This document shows positions 1 through 7,271 of a DNA stretch of 40,877 nucleotides, one piece after another; position 1 is the stretch's first letter, and the number at the start of each line of letters is the position of its first letter. Source of the stretch: Alphaproteobacteria bacterium (GTDB lineage Bacteria; Pseudomonadota; Alphaproteobacteria; Rhodobacterales; Rhodobacteraceae); the NCBI GenBank assembly GCA_024280735.1, contig JAJRPO010000015.1, positions 1 to 40,877 on the forward strand, written 5' to 3'. The notes beneath the pieces are model-generated. The model was given only the letters and a program-made list of their open reading frames with translations. It did not search any database and had not been told where the DNA came from. Position numbers and translations under genes: made by a program.

Positions 1-177
1 ACGCACGACCAGCTCAAAACCCACCTGTCGGACTTTGTAGATCCCTACAATTACGCACGCAGATTGAAAACCCTCAACGGCCTCACGCCATTTGAATACA
101 TCTGCAAAATCTGGACATCTGAACCGGAAAGGTTCACTCTAAATCCAACCCATCACAAGCTGGGACTATACACCTAG
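1..177 (+). CDS. IS481-family transposase, C-terminal fragment (partial)
   Basis: Frame 1 is open from the first base to a TAG at 175-177 and encodes 58 residues. It reads YNYARRLKTLNGLTPFEYI, then CKIWTSEPERF, and ends HHKLGLYT. This is the end of the DDE integrase core and tail of IS481-type transposases, in which the phrase LTPxEYICKIW is characteristic. The catalytic residues would lie upstream, outside the window. The reading frame is intact as far as it goes, so the gene need not be dead. IS3-family orfB is the main alternative, but the C-terminal wording fits IS481 better. Confidence 0.8.
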   Translation, partial: THDQLKTHLSDFVDPYNYARRLKTLNGLTPFEYICKIWTSEPERFTLNPTHHKLGLYT

Positions 178-186
178 GCATTAACA
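1..186 (+). mobile_element. 3' end of an IS481-family insertion sequence
   Basis: The window opens inside an insertion sequence. A transposase C-terminus ends at 177. Nine bases later the sequence GCATTAACA ends at 186, giving the TG...CA-type terminus (reverse complement TGTTAATGC) typical of IS481 elements. The next bases are the GGAGG ribosome binding site of the following ORF, so the element ends right against a native translation signal. The left part lies outside the window, so target duplication and intactness cannot be judged. The exact terminus is inferred from one end only. Confidence 0.7.
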
Positions 187-196
187 GGAGGATGAT

Positions 197-361
197 ATGT
201 CCAAAGGCTCAAACAACCTCAGCCGTCGCGGTTTTCTGGTGGCGGCAACAGCGGCGGCAACCGTGCGTGGATTGCCACGGTTGGCGGGGCGTCGCATTCT
301 GAAACTGGTCTATGATAAGTCGCTTGGAATGATGCGCGCGGTGGAGCGGGTCGTGCATTAG
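197..361 (+). CDS. Short Tat-signal ORF, uncharacterised (54 aa)
   Basis: ATG at 197 follows a near-perfect GGAGG (187-191) at a spacing of five bases. The product begins MSKGSNNLSRRGFLVAATAAA, a classic twin-arginine leader: SRRGF, then a hydrophobic alanine-rich stretch. A short basic segment follows (GLPRLAGRRILKLVYDKS) and the ORF ends ERVVH. The stop codon (359-361) coincides with the start of a MITE-like palindrome, so the ORF may be the truncated N-terminus of a larger exported protein; it could equally be a genuine tiny protein. The IS481 end lies directly upstream and has probably replaced the native promoter. I do not recognise a family beyond the Tat signal. Confidence 0.5.
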   Translation: MSKGSNNLSRRGFLVAATAAATVRGLPRLAGRRILKLVYDKSLGMMRAVERVVH

Positions 362-470
362 AGCGTTTCGCATTCAATTTGGATCTGCCCATCATCTTGG
401 CCACCGAGGCAGCACTTGTAATACTGGTGCGTTCGCTGGCCAAGATGACCAAAAGGAACGCGAAACGCTT
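361..470. repeat. MITE-like nested palindrome (~110 bp)
   Basis: Terminal inverted repeats AGCGTTTCGCATTC (362-375) and GAACGCGAAACGCT (456-469) match at 13 of 14 positions. A second, perfect 11-bp inner inverted repeat, CATCTTGGCCA (393-403) and TGGCCAAGATG (437-447), is nested inside. No gene is encoded. The size and nested symmetry fit a miniature inverted-repeat element or a large structured RNA/DNA hairpin. Another copy of CATCTTGGCCA lies at 632-642. The termini resemble those of the palindrome at 25320-25411. Confidence 0.6.
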
Positions 471-806
471 TAAGGCTTGGCAAGATTGATTTGTAAAAGC
501 GGGTGCTGGTTTCTCGGCTAGTTAGAGCTGGATCAGGGGTTGATTGGGCGGCGCATATGTAAAATGCCAACCGCAGAAATGGTTCTGGCACAAACCCATC
601 GAATCCCGTGCCGGCTGTTTTGATCTGGCAACATCTTGGCCAGCGCCATCGCGCTTAAACTGAGCGCTGAGATCAAAGCGCAACGAAAACCGCCTCTGGC
701 CAAGCATCACTCCTTCGCCTGACTTGATACGATTCCGACGCAAGGTATACAGAAAAGATGGAAACATCCCAGCCACCCTCAAGAATTGGCGCAATCTGTG
801 GCTATT
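471..806. other. Gene-poor stretch, probably decayed mobile DNA
   Basis: Between the palindrome and the RAYT gene I find no reading frame with convincing codon use, start signal or recognisable protein. An open frame on the minus strand (522-794) has no ribosome binding site or family resemblance. The only structure seen is a CATCTTGGCCAGCG motif at 632-645, which matches the inner arm of the palindrome at 437-447 on the opposite strand. That suggests fragments of the same ancestral element. Confidence 0.4.
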
Positions 807-1313
807 TCAAATATCCGCCCGACACCCCCAATCCGCGCGTACTCTCCCTGCCAACACATCGCGTTGAAAAGACGAATACTCCCAATCGACAACCCGTTCT
901 ACCAAGCCGCAGGCCACCGGAGCCTGCCAGCAATAGCGGATATGCGCCCAGTAATCCGCGCGGTCCCGAATGTGATGTTCCCAAAATTGCCGCTGCCAAA
1001 TTCCCCGTTCACGCCGCGCAACATGGCTCACCCTTTGTGGTCCTTTCGGCATTTGCCGTGAAAATCGCGCCTTTATCAGCCGCCAACGGGTGGCATAATC
1101 GCTGTCGCCCAAAGGCAGGCTGACCACCGCATGCAGCCGATCCGGCAGGACCACAATGGCCTCAAACACCCAAGGACGGTCGAGCCATGTGTGGTGGAAT
1201 GCGGCGCGCAGGGTGTCAATTTCCGACACCAAAAGATCAGAGCCGCGTTCTGCCAGATTGACAGTGAAAAAAATCGTGGAACCGCCACGACGGGGACGCT
1301 TGTAATTGGGCAT
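807..1313 (-). CDS. REP-associated tyrosine transposase (RAYT, Y1/IS200-like) with altered HUH motif
   Basis: The 168-residue product starts MPNYKRPRRGGSTIFFTVNL and contains ERGIWQRQFWEHHIRD and WEYSSF, hallmarks of RAYT proteins, single-strand nucleases that mobilise or process REP palindromes. The start was placed at 1313 because family members begin MPNYKRP; the in-frame ATG at 1373 lies inside the REP hairpin and only extends the ORF. Family members normally carry an HxH pair after LPD. Here the site reads LPDRLHAV, so the first histidine is Arg59 and only His61 remains. Tyr127, in the IRYCWQAP segment, sits where the catalytic tyrosine is expected, though the usual NPVKHG that follows is AVPACG-like and degenerate (read here as APVACG). 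The protein is full length but may be catalytically impaired or repurposed. Confidence 0.85.
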   Translation of the reverse strand: MPNYKRPRRGGSTIFFTVNLAERGSDLLVSEIDTLRAAFHHTWLDRPWVFEAIVVLPDRLHAVVSLPLGDSDYATRWRLIKARFSRQMPKGPQRVSHVARRERGIWQRQFWEHHIRDRADYWAHIRYCWQAPVACGLVERVVDWEYSSFQRDVLAGRVRADWGCRADI

Positions 1314-1351
1314 TCCCCAACTTGCGCTGATTCTGGTTACTAAACTGTAAA

Positions 1352-1385
1352 CGTAGGGTGCGTGGTTCTCCACGCACCGCTGTCG
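1352..1385. repeat. REP-like hairpin upstream of the RAYT gene
   Basis: A perfect 9-bp stem, GGTGCGTGG (1357-1365) and CCACGCACC (1370-1378), closes a TTCT loop and is preceded by a GTAG tetranucleotide. GTAG followed by a GC-rich imperfect or perfect hairpin is the standard form of REPs recognised by RAYTs, and it lies about 40 bp upstream of the RAYT start. Only one clear copy is visible, so mobility of this REP cannot be judged here. Confidence 0.65.
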
Positions 1386-1390
1386 GAAAT

Positions 1391-1879
1391 CTACTTTTTC
1401 TTTTTAGGAATATCCAACACAACGCCCTTTTTGGCACCGTGATCAGTCTTTTTGTCGAAATCTTCTTGCTGTTTTTTCGACACTTTCTCAAAGGCTTTCC
1501 AAGCCGTGGCCATCGCCTTCTTGTCCAGATTACCCCCGGCCTCGACCTTCTTTTTCCAGGCCTCAATCGTCTTCAAAAACACGGTGTGATGCTCGTTCTC
1601 ATGTTTGAAAAGCGCTTTGATCATCACGTCCCAAGATTTTTTCTCTTCTTTGGTTGCCTTGGACAGCCCGGCCCATTTGGGCATGGTTATCACCGGCTTG
1701 CTGTCGATCTGGATCGCTTCGACTTTGCCGTCTTTGATGCTGGTTTTATAGGTGTACGGGCAATCATATTTGCCCCACCACTTGTTCCCATCCAGATTCT
1801 TTACAACTTCTTCGAGGTCTTTCCCCTTAACGGTCCAGTTTTTGCTGCCCGGTTTGCTGATTTTCAGAATGACTTTCAT
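1391..1879 (-). CDS. DUF922-like putative zinc protease, lysine-rich, no signal peptide
   Basis: This 162-residue protein has the motif HENEH at residues 93-97, a plain HExxH zinc-protease signature followed by another His, in a helix-rich region (SWDVMIKALFKHENEHHTVF). The placement fits DUF922 proteins, which are predicted Zn-dependent proteases. The N-terminal half resembles their beta-rich part (KGKDLEEVVKNLD, DCPYTYKTSI). DUF922 members are usually secreted, but this one starts MKVILKISKPG without a signal peptide. It is very lysine-rich and ends IPKKKK. The start is supported by AGGAG just upstream. The -KKKK terminus is shared with the unrelated-looking gene at 3864-4664. The protease assignment is inference from motif and size; no substrate can be proposed. 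Confidence 0.6.
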   Translation of the reverse strand: MKVILKISKPGSKNWTVKGKDLEEVVKNLDGNKWWGKYDCPYTYKTSIKDGKVEAIQIDSKPVITMPKWAGLSKATKEEKKSWDVMIKALFKHENEHHTVFLKTIEAWKKKVEAGGNLDKKAMATAWKAFEKVSKKQQEDFDKKTDHGAKKGVVLDIPKKKK

Positions 1880-2128
1880 CGGATTCTCCTATTTCCTATT
1901 AATCGAAATTTAGTGAACTCATCGCAGTACTAAGTTGTGAATTATCACTATTTTCACAAAAATGAAGTAAATTGCTATTATCCCTTACCTTGAATGAAAC
2001 TGATTAGGTCGAAAAACACCGGCCCCACTGCACGCTACATGGCAAGCAACACGCATAAAGGGTTGGCCACCGGGGCAGAGTCGCGATAGCTACACATCAA
2101 CCACCAAGCAATGGGACTGCATCAAACA

Positions 2129-2833
2129 ATGAAACTTTGCGTCATCGGAAATTCGCATATCGCAAGCCTGAAAGTTGCTTGGGACAAGGAATTGCACAGG
2201 CAATACCCCGAAATTCAGCCAGTATTTTTTGGCGCGCGCGGTGGTATGTTGTTTTTCCTGCGCACCAGTCGGCGCAAATTACTGTCGATCGATGAGGACC
2301 TCAGTAAATCGCTGCGGTTCACATCGGGAGGGGATGGCGAAATCGATCCGAAGTTGTTTGATGCCTTCTTAATATATGGTGTGGATAGTGATGTTCAGGA
2401 TATGTTGGGGCTGGAAAATGGTGCGTTTTCAGAGGCCGTCCAACAGGCCACTTTTGAGGAGTTTTGGCAGGGCCGCCCTGCCCTGAAACTGGCGCTCAAG
2501 CTGCGTTCTATCACCGACAAGCCGATCTATGTCGGGCTGCAACCGTTACCGTCCAGTAACGCCATTCCCGATTTACCTGCAAATGCCTATGGGGGGTTCT
2601 GCGCCAAATCTGCCGAACTGGTGTTTCAGCCACTTGCCTTAACCCTCGTCGGGCAACCGGGGCATACTTTGGCGGATGGTGGCTGCACAAATGCCGCCTT
2701 TGCCAATGGATCTGACTTGTTACAGGCCAACCCTGAAATGGCGGGCGCAAAACATGACGCCGCCGATACCATCCATATGAACGCAGATTTTGGGGCCATT
2801 TGGTTGCGCGAATTTATTGCGGCGTATTTTTAG
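2129..2833 (+). CDS. SGNH-hydrolase-like protein, uncharacterised
   Basis: The 234-residue product begins MKLCVIGNSHIASLK. The GNSH at residues 7-10 occupies the block-I position of SGNH/GDSL hydrolases, with Ser9 as candidate nucleophile. DTIHMN near the C-terminus (Asp213, His216) fits the block-V DxxH. No signal peptide or membrane segment is seen, so a cytoplasmic protein is expected. An upstream in-frame ATG at 2111 exists, but neither start has a good ribosome binding site. I chose 2129 because the conserved strand starts there. The Gly and Asn blocks (II and III) are not clear, so the fold is inferred. It converges with the MBL gene, with only three bases between the stops. Polysaccharide or peptide deacylation would be typical of the fold but is unproven. 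Confidence 0.55.
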   Translation: MKLCVIGNSHIASLKVAWDKELHRQYPEIQPVFFGARGGMLFFLRTSRRKLLSIDEDLSKSLRFTSGGDGEIDPKLFDAFLIYGVDSDVQDMLGLENGAFSEAVQQATFEEFWQGRPALKLALKLRSITDKPIYVGLQPLPSSNAIPDLPANAYGGFCAKSAELVFQPLALTLVGQPGHTLADGGCTNAAFANGSDLLQANPEMAGAKHDAADTIHMNADFGAIWLREFIAAYF

Positions 2834-2836
2834 CCC

Positions 2837-3787
2837 CTACTCAAATTCCATCTGCTCAAACACACGCCCCGCGTTGCGGGTTGCCAGCTCCTCAAAGGTA
2901 TCGAGATGTGCATAGGGCGATTGATCCACATAATAGGCATCAGACAGTGAACCGCCATCGTCCAGCACCTCCCCGACCTTTTCACGCAGATAGACCAGAT
3001 AATCATGGGTATAACGGCGTACCTGCGCCATGTTGGTTGGGTGGCCGTGGCCGGGGATCACATAGACCGCGCCAAGGGGTTCAAATTCGTTAACCCATGT
3101 TTCCAGCCACAAAGCGGTGTCAGTATCATCAAATATCGGCGGCAGGCGTTCGTGAAACGCGATGTCGCCCGCCACCACCAGTTTTTGCTCGGGCAACCAA
3201 ACGCTGACGTCCCCCGGGCTGTGGGCGGGGCCAAGCAACAGCACCTCGATCGGGAAATCACCGAAAGGCACCACATATTTATCCTCGAAAGTCTCGCTTG
3301 GGCCAACCACCCGTGTACCCACGGCCTTTTCGTTGTTGCGCCGTTTCATACTCTCAAGCGAGCGATAACCGGTTTCTTCAAAAGACTCTGCCGCGTCCAC
3401 ATGGGCGAGGATCGCAACCCCTTGGTCGGCCCAATAGCTGTTGCCCAACATCGCGTGGCCTTGGCCATTTTCGTTGATCACAAGGCGGACCGGCTGATCG
3501 GTGATGATCTTGATCTCGGTGTGCAAAGCCTCGGCCAAAATAGCTGCCCCGCCACCGTTTACCACCACCACACCGTCGCCCGTGATAATGAACGACAGAT
3601 TGTTGTTATGGCCGGAATTCTCATAAGTCGCAGGCGCGGTTGCGCCAATCGCGGACCACACATTCGGGATCACCTCAACCGGTTTGGAGTAGAGCGCGGA
3701 GGCCGGATATTGATCCGGAATATCTTCGCTGGCGACAGCGATGCTTGCCGCACAAATGCCAAACGCCAAAAGAATTGGTCTAAACAT
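2837..3787 (-). CDS. Exported metallo-beta-lactamase-fold protein with altered metal motif
   Basis: The 316-residue protein has a cleavable-looking signal peptide (MFRPILLAFGICAASIAVAS). The MBL fold follows: a strand region ending FIITGDGVVVVNGGG, then GPAHSPGDVSVWLP (His189), VAGDIAF (Asp208) and VIPGHGHP (His247), all expected metal ligands. The first ligand cluster, normally HxHxDH, is replaced: residues 105-116 read NENGQGHAMLGN, so Asn, Gln and a shifted His stand where the His/Asp ligands should be. The overall layout resembles SoxH-like and quinoprotein-associated hydrolases. The start at 3787 was chosen over an upstream ATG because GGAGG precedes it and the signal peptide begins there. 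Either it binds metal differently or it is a non-hydrolytic relative. No pathway partner is adjacent. Confidence 0.8.
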   Translation of the reverse strand: MFRPILLAFGICAASIAVASEDIPDQYPASALYSKPVEVIPNVWSAIGATAPATYENSGHNNNLSFIITGDGVVVVNGGGAAILAEALHTEIKIITDQPVRLVINENGQGHAMLGNSYWADQGVAILAHVDAAESFEETGYRSLESMKRRNNEKAVGTRVVGPSETFEDKYVVPFGDFPIEVLLLGPAHSPGDVSVWLPEQKLVVAGDIAFHERLPPIFDDTDTALWLETWVNEFEPLGAVYVIPGHGHPTNMAQVRRYTHDYLVYLREKVGEVLDDGGSLSDAYYVDQSPYAHLDTFEELATRNAGRVFEQMEFE

Positions 3788-3863
3788 TGTTATCCTCCCA
3801 CAGATTTGGGGCAGTAATAACAGAATCCGGCCAATCAAAACATGCGTTAAAGTGGCGTTTGGG

Positions 3864-4664
3864 CTATTTCTTCTTTTTGGCCTTGGAAGGCACGGTTATT
3901 TTATTCACTTCTGTGGTAACACGGCGGGCCTTTTCGGTGAAATCCTTCAAGATCTTGGGAATTGCCGCCGCTGGGTCGCGAGACGGAAGCTTGGCATTTT
4001 TGCGCCAAGTATTAAACCGATCCAGCTCCGTTCTCAGTTTTTTATAGGTCTTGTCCGGAACCTTGTCTTTTTTGAAATTCACGATCAATTCCGCGACAGG
4101 CGCAGCAATCAAATCGGAAAAATTTTCAAATTCCGAATTATAAGCTTCGACATCTTTGGACTTGCTGACCTTGCGAACCCATGTTTGGGCCTTGGCCAAT
4201 TCCCGCGGCATGGCCTTTTTCAACGCATCCACAGATTTGGCCATTTTCGGGTCAAAATCCTCCGCGCCATCGCATTCTTCTTCGATGCGGGTAATTTGGT
4301 CTTGGGCTTGGTCCAGATAGGTGCGGGCGTTTTTCACCAGGGGCCGCACCAGGGATTCTATCTTGGCTTTTTCGCCATTCTGTTTGTAAGTTGCTTTCAA
4401 ATCCAAGAAATATTTCTTGTGAATCCGTTCAATCGCCGTGACCAGTTTGGTAAATGGCTTTTGAAATTTGTGCTTGTCGCTGCTTTTGGCCATCGAAAAT
4501 CGGATGATCATCATATCCGCCTTCTTCATCTCCGGCGCAAATTTATCTTGTTTGTCAAAAACCTTGAGGAACTTGTCATCCAGCTGCACACCTTTGGCCT
4601 TTTTCTTGAAATCAGCCTTGGTACGTGCCCATTCCTTGTGCCACTTCCCTGCTTCAGCAACCAT
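3864..4664 (-). CDS. Lysine-rich, helical cytoplasmic protein of unknown function
   Basis: I do not recognise this 266-residue protein. It is almost entirely predicted helix with dense Lys/Asp/Glu (for example KADFKKKAKGVQLDD and RIHKKYFLDLKATYKQ). It has no signal peptide or membrane segment, and it ends VPSKAKKKK. The composition and -KKKK tail resemble the DUF922-like protein at 1391-1879, suggesting related cellular use or a shared acquisition. The start is supported by AGGAG eight bases upstream. It stands alone between the MBL gene and the LysM gene, transcribed in the same direction as both. A coiled-coil structural, nucleic-acid-binding or toxin-related role is possible, but nothing in the sequence decides it. 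Confidence 0.6.
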   Translation of the reverse strand: MVAEAGKWHKEWARTKADFKKKAKGVQLDDKFLKVFDKQDKFAPEMKKADMMIIRFSMAKSSDKHKFQKPFTKLVTAIERIHKKYFLDLKATYKQNGEKAKIESLVRPLVKNARTYLDQAQDQITRIEEECDGAEDFDPKMAKSVDALKKAMPRELAKAQTWVRKVSKSKDVEAYNSEFENFSDLIAAPVAELIVNFKKDKVPDKTYKKLRTELDRFNTWRKNAKLPSRDPAAAIPKILKDFTEKARRVTTEVNKITVPSKAKKKK

Positions 4665-4777
4665 CTCAGTGTCTCCTGCGTTAAAAAATATCCGGTGAAA
4701 ATTCCTAGCTTCAAGTTACCTTACCACAAAAAGATCGCAAAAGATGCGTCAGAACGCACGCTTTGGATTTCAAACGC

Positions 4778-4808
4778 AAAACGCGCGGGCCAAAGACCCG
4801 CGCGTTTT
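4778..4808 (-). terminator. Rho-independent terminator after the LysM gene
   Basis: AAAACGCGCGGG (4778-4789) and CCCGCGCGTTTT (4797-4808) form a perfect 12-bp inverted repeat around a seven-base loop. On the minus strand the stem ends in a T-run, placing it just after the stop of the BON-LysM gene at 4824. The symmetric A/T arms could also stop rightward transcripts. Confidence 0.8.
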
Positions 4809-4823
4809 GACAATGTCGTTCGG

Positions 4824-5246
4824 TTATTTAACCGGAATGCGCAGCACTTGCCCCGGGTAAATTTTATCCGGGTGCGACAGCATCGGCTTATTAGCCTCAA
4901 AAATCTCGTTGTAGCGGTTGCCGTCGCCCAATGCTTTCTTCGAGACCGCCCAAAGCGTGTCACCTTTTTCAACGGTATGGAACACCGGATCGTCGCCACC
5001 AGCGGTATCCTCGACCGCGGCTACGCCTTCAACATTGCCCACGGCAAGGATGATTTTTTCTTTCATTTCCTGGCTGACAGCAGCGCCTTCAACCTTGACG
5101 GTGTCCCCATCAACAGAAATTTCCAGACCCGTTGCATCCAGCCCCAAATCAGCGATTTCTTTTTCCAAAGCACCGGCTGCCGGTGCTGCCTCAGCCGCAC
5201 CAAAGAGCGATTTACCCGCCCCTTTCATAAAGTTCCAAAGGCCCAT
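4824..5246 (-). CDS. lysM: BON-LysM protein, Kbp/YgaU-like
   Basis: The 140-residue protein has a short N-terminal helix and linker (MGLWNFMKGAGKSLFG), then a BON domain at about residues 25-80 and a LysM domain at about 89-138 (HTVEKGDTLWAVSKKALGDG ... IYPGQVLRIPV). This two-domain order and the length match YgaU/Kbp, the cytoplasmic potassium-binding protein of E. coli, often annotated as peptidoglycan-binding LysM protein. No signal peptide is present, which favours a Kbp-like intracellular role over cell-wall binding. The start is well supported by GGAGGGG. A strong terminator follows the gene, so it is probably the last or only gene of its transcript. Confidence 0.88.
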   Translation of the reverse strand: MGLWNFMKGAGKSLFGAAEAAPAAGALEKEIADLGLDATGLEISVDGDTVKVEGAAVSQEMKEKIILAVGNVEGVAAVEDTAGGDDPVFHTVEKGDTLWAVSKKALGDGNRYNEIFEANKPMLSHPDKIYPGQVLRIPVK

Positions 5247-5332
5247 TCTGTCCCCTCCTATTATTGATCACAGGCGAAATGCCCTGCATCATAGGGGGGA
5301 ATAAGCTGCGAATTACAAGAGGTTGCCTTGCG

Positions 5333-7135
5333 TTATTCTGCTGCCATTTGTCCGTCAGTGAACTGTAGACGGGCCAGACGGGCATAAAGGCCACCCTCTT
5401 TGACCAATGCTTCGTGGGTGCCGCTGGCCACAACACGGCCTTGATCCAGCACCACAATCCTGTCCGCCTGCTTCACAGTCGCCAGTCGATGTGCCACAAT
5501 TAGGGTTGTGCGCTCGCGCGACAATTCCTCAACTGCACTCTTGACCGCCAACTCGCTCTCGGCATCAAGGGCAGAGGTAGCCTCGTCCAGCAGCAACACC
5601 GGCGCGTCGCGCAGAATGGCGCGGGCGATGGCGATGCGTTGTTTTTGACCACCGGACAGCATCACGCCGCGCTCGCCAACAAAACTGTCATACCCATCGG
5701 GCAGCGCCATCAAGAACCCGTCGGCAGCGGCGGCTTTGGCGGCCTCAACCACCTCGGCGTCGCTGGCCTCTGGGCGACCAAAGCGGATATTTTCCATCGC
5801 GGAGGTGGCAAATATCACGGGGTCTTGTGGCACATAGGCCAGTTGTTTGCGGAAATCCTCGCGGTTCAATTCGGTCAACGGGATGCCATCCAGTGAAACA
5901 GACCCCTCATTCGCATCAAAAAAGCGGAACAACAGTTGGAACACGGTTGATTTGCCAGCCCCCGAGGGGCCAACCAGTGCCACGGTTTCGCCGGGCTTAA
6001 TCTCCAGATCAAAGCCATCCAGCGCTTTGATGCCGGGGCGCGCGGGGTAGTTAAAGGTAACATTGTCAAAACGCACAGCCCCTGCAACCCGCGCCGCAAT
6101 CTGTTTGGGTGCTACCGGATCGACCACATCGTCTTGGGCGGTCAACAACTCCACCAACCGCTCGGTCGCCCCTGCCGCGCGCTGCAATTCGCCCCAAATA
6201 TCAGACAAGGCCGCAACCGCGCCAGACACCAAAATTGCGTAAATCACAAATTGCACCAGCGCGCCGGTGGTCATTTGATCCGCCCGCACATCGCGCGCGC
6301 CGATCCACAGAACCCCGACAACGCCGGTAAAAATAAGGAACATCACAATCACCGTCATGATCGCGCGGGCACCGATGCGTTGCTTGGCGGCGGTGAATGC
6401 CTGTTCTGTCAGAGTGCTAAATCTCAGGGCGCTGCGGGCCTCATGGGTAAAGGCCTGCACAGTTTGCGCCGCCAACAGGGTCTCGCCTGCATTGCCGGAA
6501 CTCTCGGCTATCTTATCTTGATTTTCGCGGCTCAGACGGCGGACTTTGCGCCCCAGAACCAGAATAGGTACAATCACAATGGGCACAATCAGCAACACCA
6601 ACCCCGTCAATTTGACCGAGGTGAACAGCATCAAGGTCATACCACCGAAAAAAATCAGCACATTGCGCAGAGCGACGGAAACCGAGGAGCCGATCACCGA
6701 CAGAATAAGCGTGGTATCGGTGGTAATGCGCGACAGAACCTCGCCGGTCATCACTTTGTCAAAGAACGCCGGACTCATGCCGATCATCTTGTTGTAAACC
6801 GCGATGCGAATGTCAGAGACCACCCGCTCGCCCAGTCGGGTGACGAAGTAATAGCGAAACCCAGTGCCAATCGCCAGCAGCGCCGCAATCGCAATCGCCG
6901 CGCCGAAATACTCGTCCATCCGCTCCAGCGAGCCTTCAGAAAACCCGTCAACCACACGGCGCACCGCCAAAGGCAGCATCAGGGACAGGCTGGCCGTGAC
7001 CATCAACGCCAAACCCGCCAGCGCCATCCAGCCGCGATAAGGCAGCAAATAGGGCGCTAACCCAGCCAGCGGCCCTACGGTTTTGGATTTCTCGCGTTCA
7101 GGTTCGTTAGTGCCCATACCAGTGCCTCGTGCCAT
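5333..7135 (-). CDS. ABC exporter, fused membrane and ATPase domains (MsbA/BmrA type)
   Basis: The 600-residue half-transporter has an N-terminal ABC type-1 exporter membrane domain with about six hydrophobic segments in residues 30-330. The ATPase domain contains Walker A GPSGAGKST (about 385-393), Q-loop YVPQDP, signature LSGGQKQR (near 490), Walker B VLLLDEATSAL (near 510) and the switch histidine in VAHRLAT. It should work as a homodimer in the inner membrane. The substrate is not evident; lipid or drug export is typical of the family. I chose the start at 7135 (MARGTGMGTNEPE), preceded by GAGG, over an upstream ATG at 7198 whose extension is arginine-rich and atypical; 7117 is also possible. 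It reads leftward, 86 bp upstream of the LysM gene. Confidence 0.9.
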   Translation of the reverse strand: MARGTGMGTNEPEREKSKTVGPLAGLAPYLLPYRGWMALAGLALMVTASLSLMLPLAVRRVVDGFSEGSLERMDEYFGAAIAIAALLAIGTGFRYYFVTRLGERVVSDIRIAVYNKMIGMSPAFFDKVMTGEVLSRITTDTTLILSVIGSSVSVALRNVLIFFGGMTLMLFTSVKLTGLVLLIVPIVIVPILVLGRKVRRLSRENQDKIAESSGNAGETLLAAQTVQAFTHEARSALRFSTLTEQAFTAAKQRIGARAIMTVIVMFLIFTGVVGVLWIGARDVRADQMTTGALVQFVIYAILVSGAVAALSDIWGELQRAAGATERLVELLTAQDDVVDPVAPKQIAARVAGAVRFDNVTFNYPARPGIKALDGFDLEIKPGETVALVGPSGAGKSTVFQLLFRFFDANEGSVSLDGIPLTELNREDFRKQLAYVPQDPVIFATSAMENIRFGRPEASDAEVVEAAKAAAADGFLMALPDGYDSFVGERGVMLSGGQKQRIAIARAILRDAPVLLLDEATSALDAESELAVKSAVEELSRERTTLIVAHRLATVKQADRIVVLDQGRVVASGTHEALVKEGGLYARLARLQFTDGQMAAE

Positions 7136-7271
7136 ATCAACCTCGGTTCGTAAATCTTGCAACCCGCGTCTTCTATGCCGCCTCGCGCGCTTGCACAAGA
7201 CAGATGAACGCGGGGCGCGGATGGGTCACAGGGGTGTTACCCGTGGTTTTTGGCTGTCTTTGGCGTGATTT

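Noticed and set aside
522-794. Minus-strand open frame of 90 codons before the RAYT gene
   Set aside because: It has no ribosome binding site, no family resemblance and a composition unlike the neighbouring genes; it is in a decayed stretch with repeat fragments.
4741-4823. GC-rich palindrome after the LysM gene as a MITE
   Set aside because: Perfect short stem, T-run and position just after a stop codon are explained by a simple terminator.
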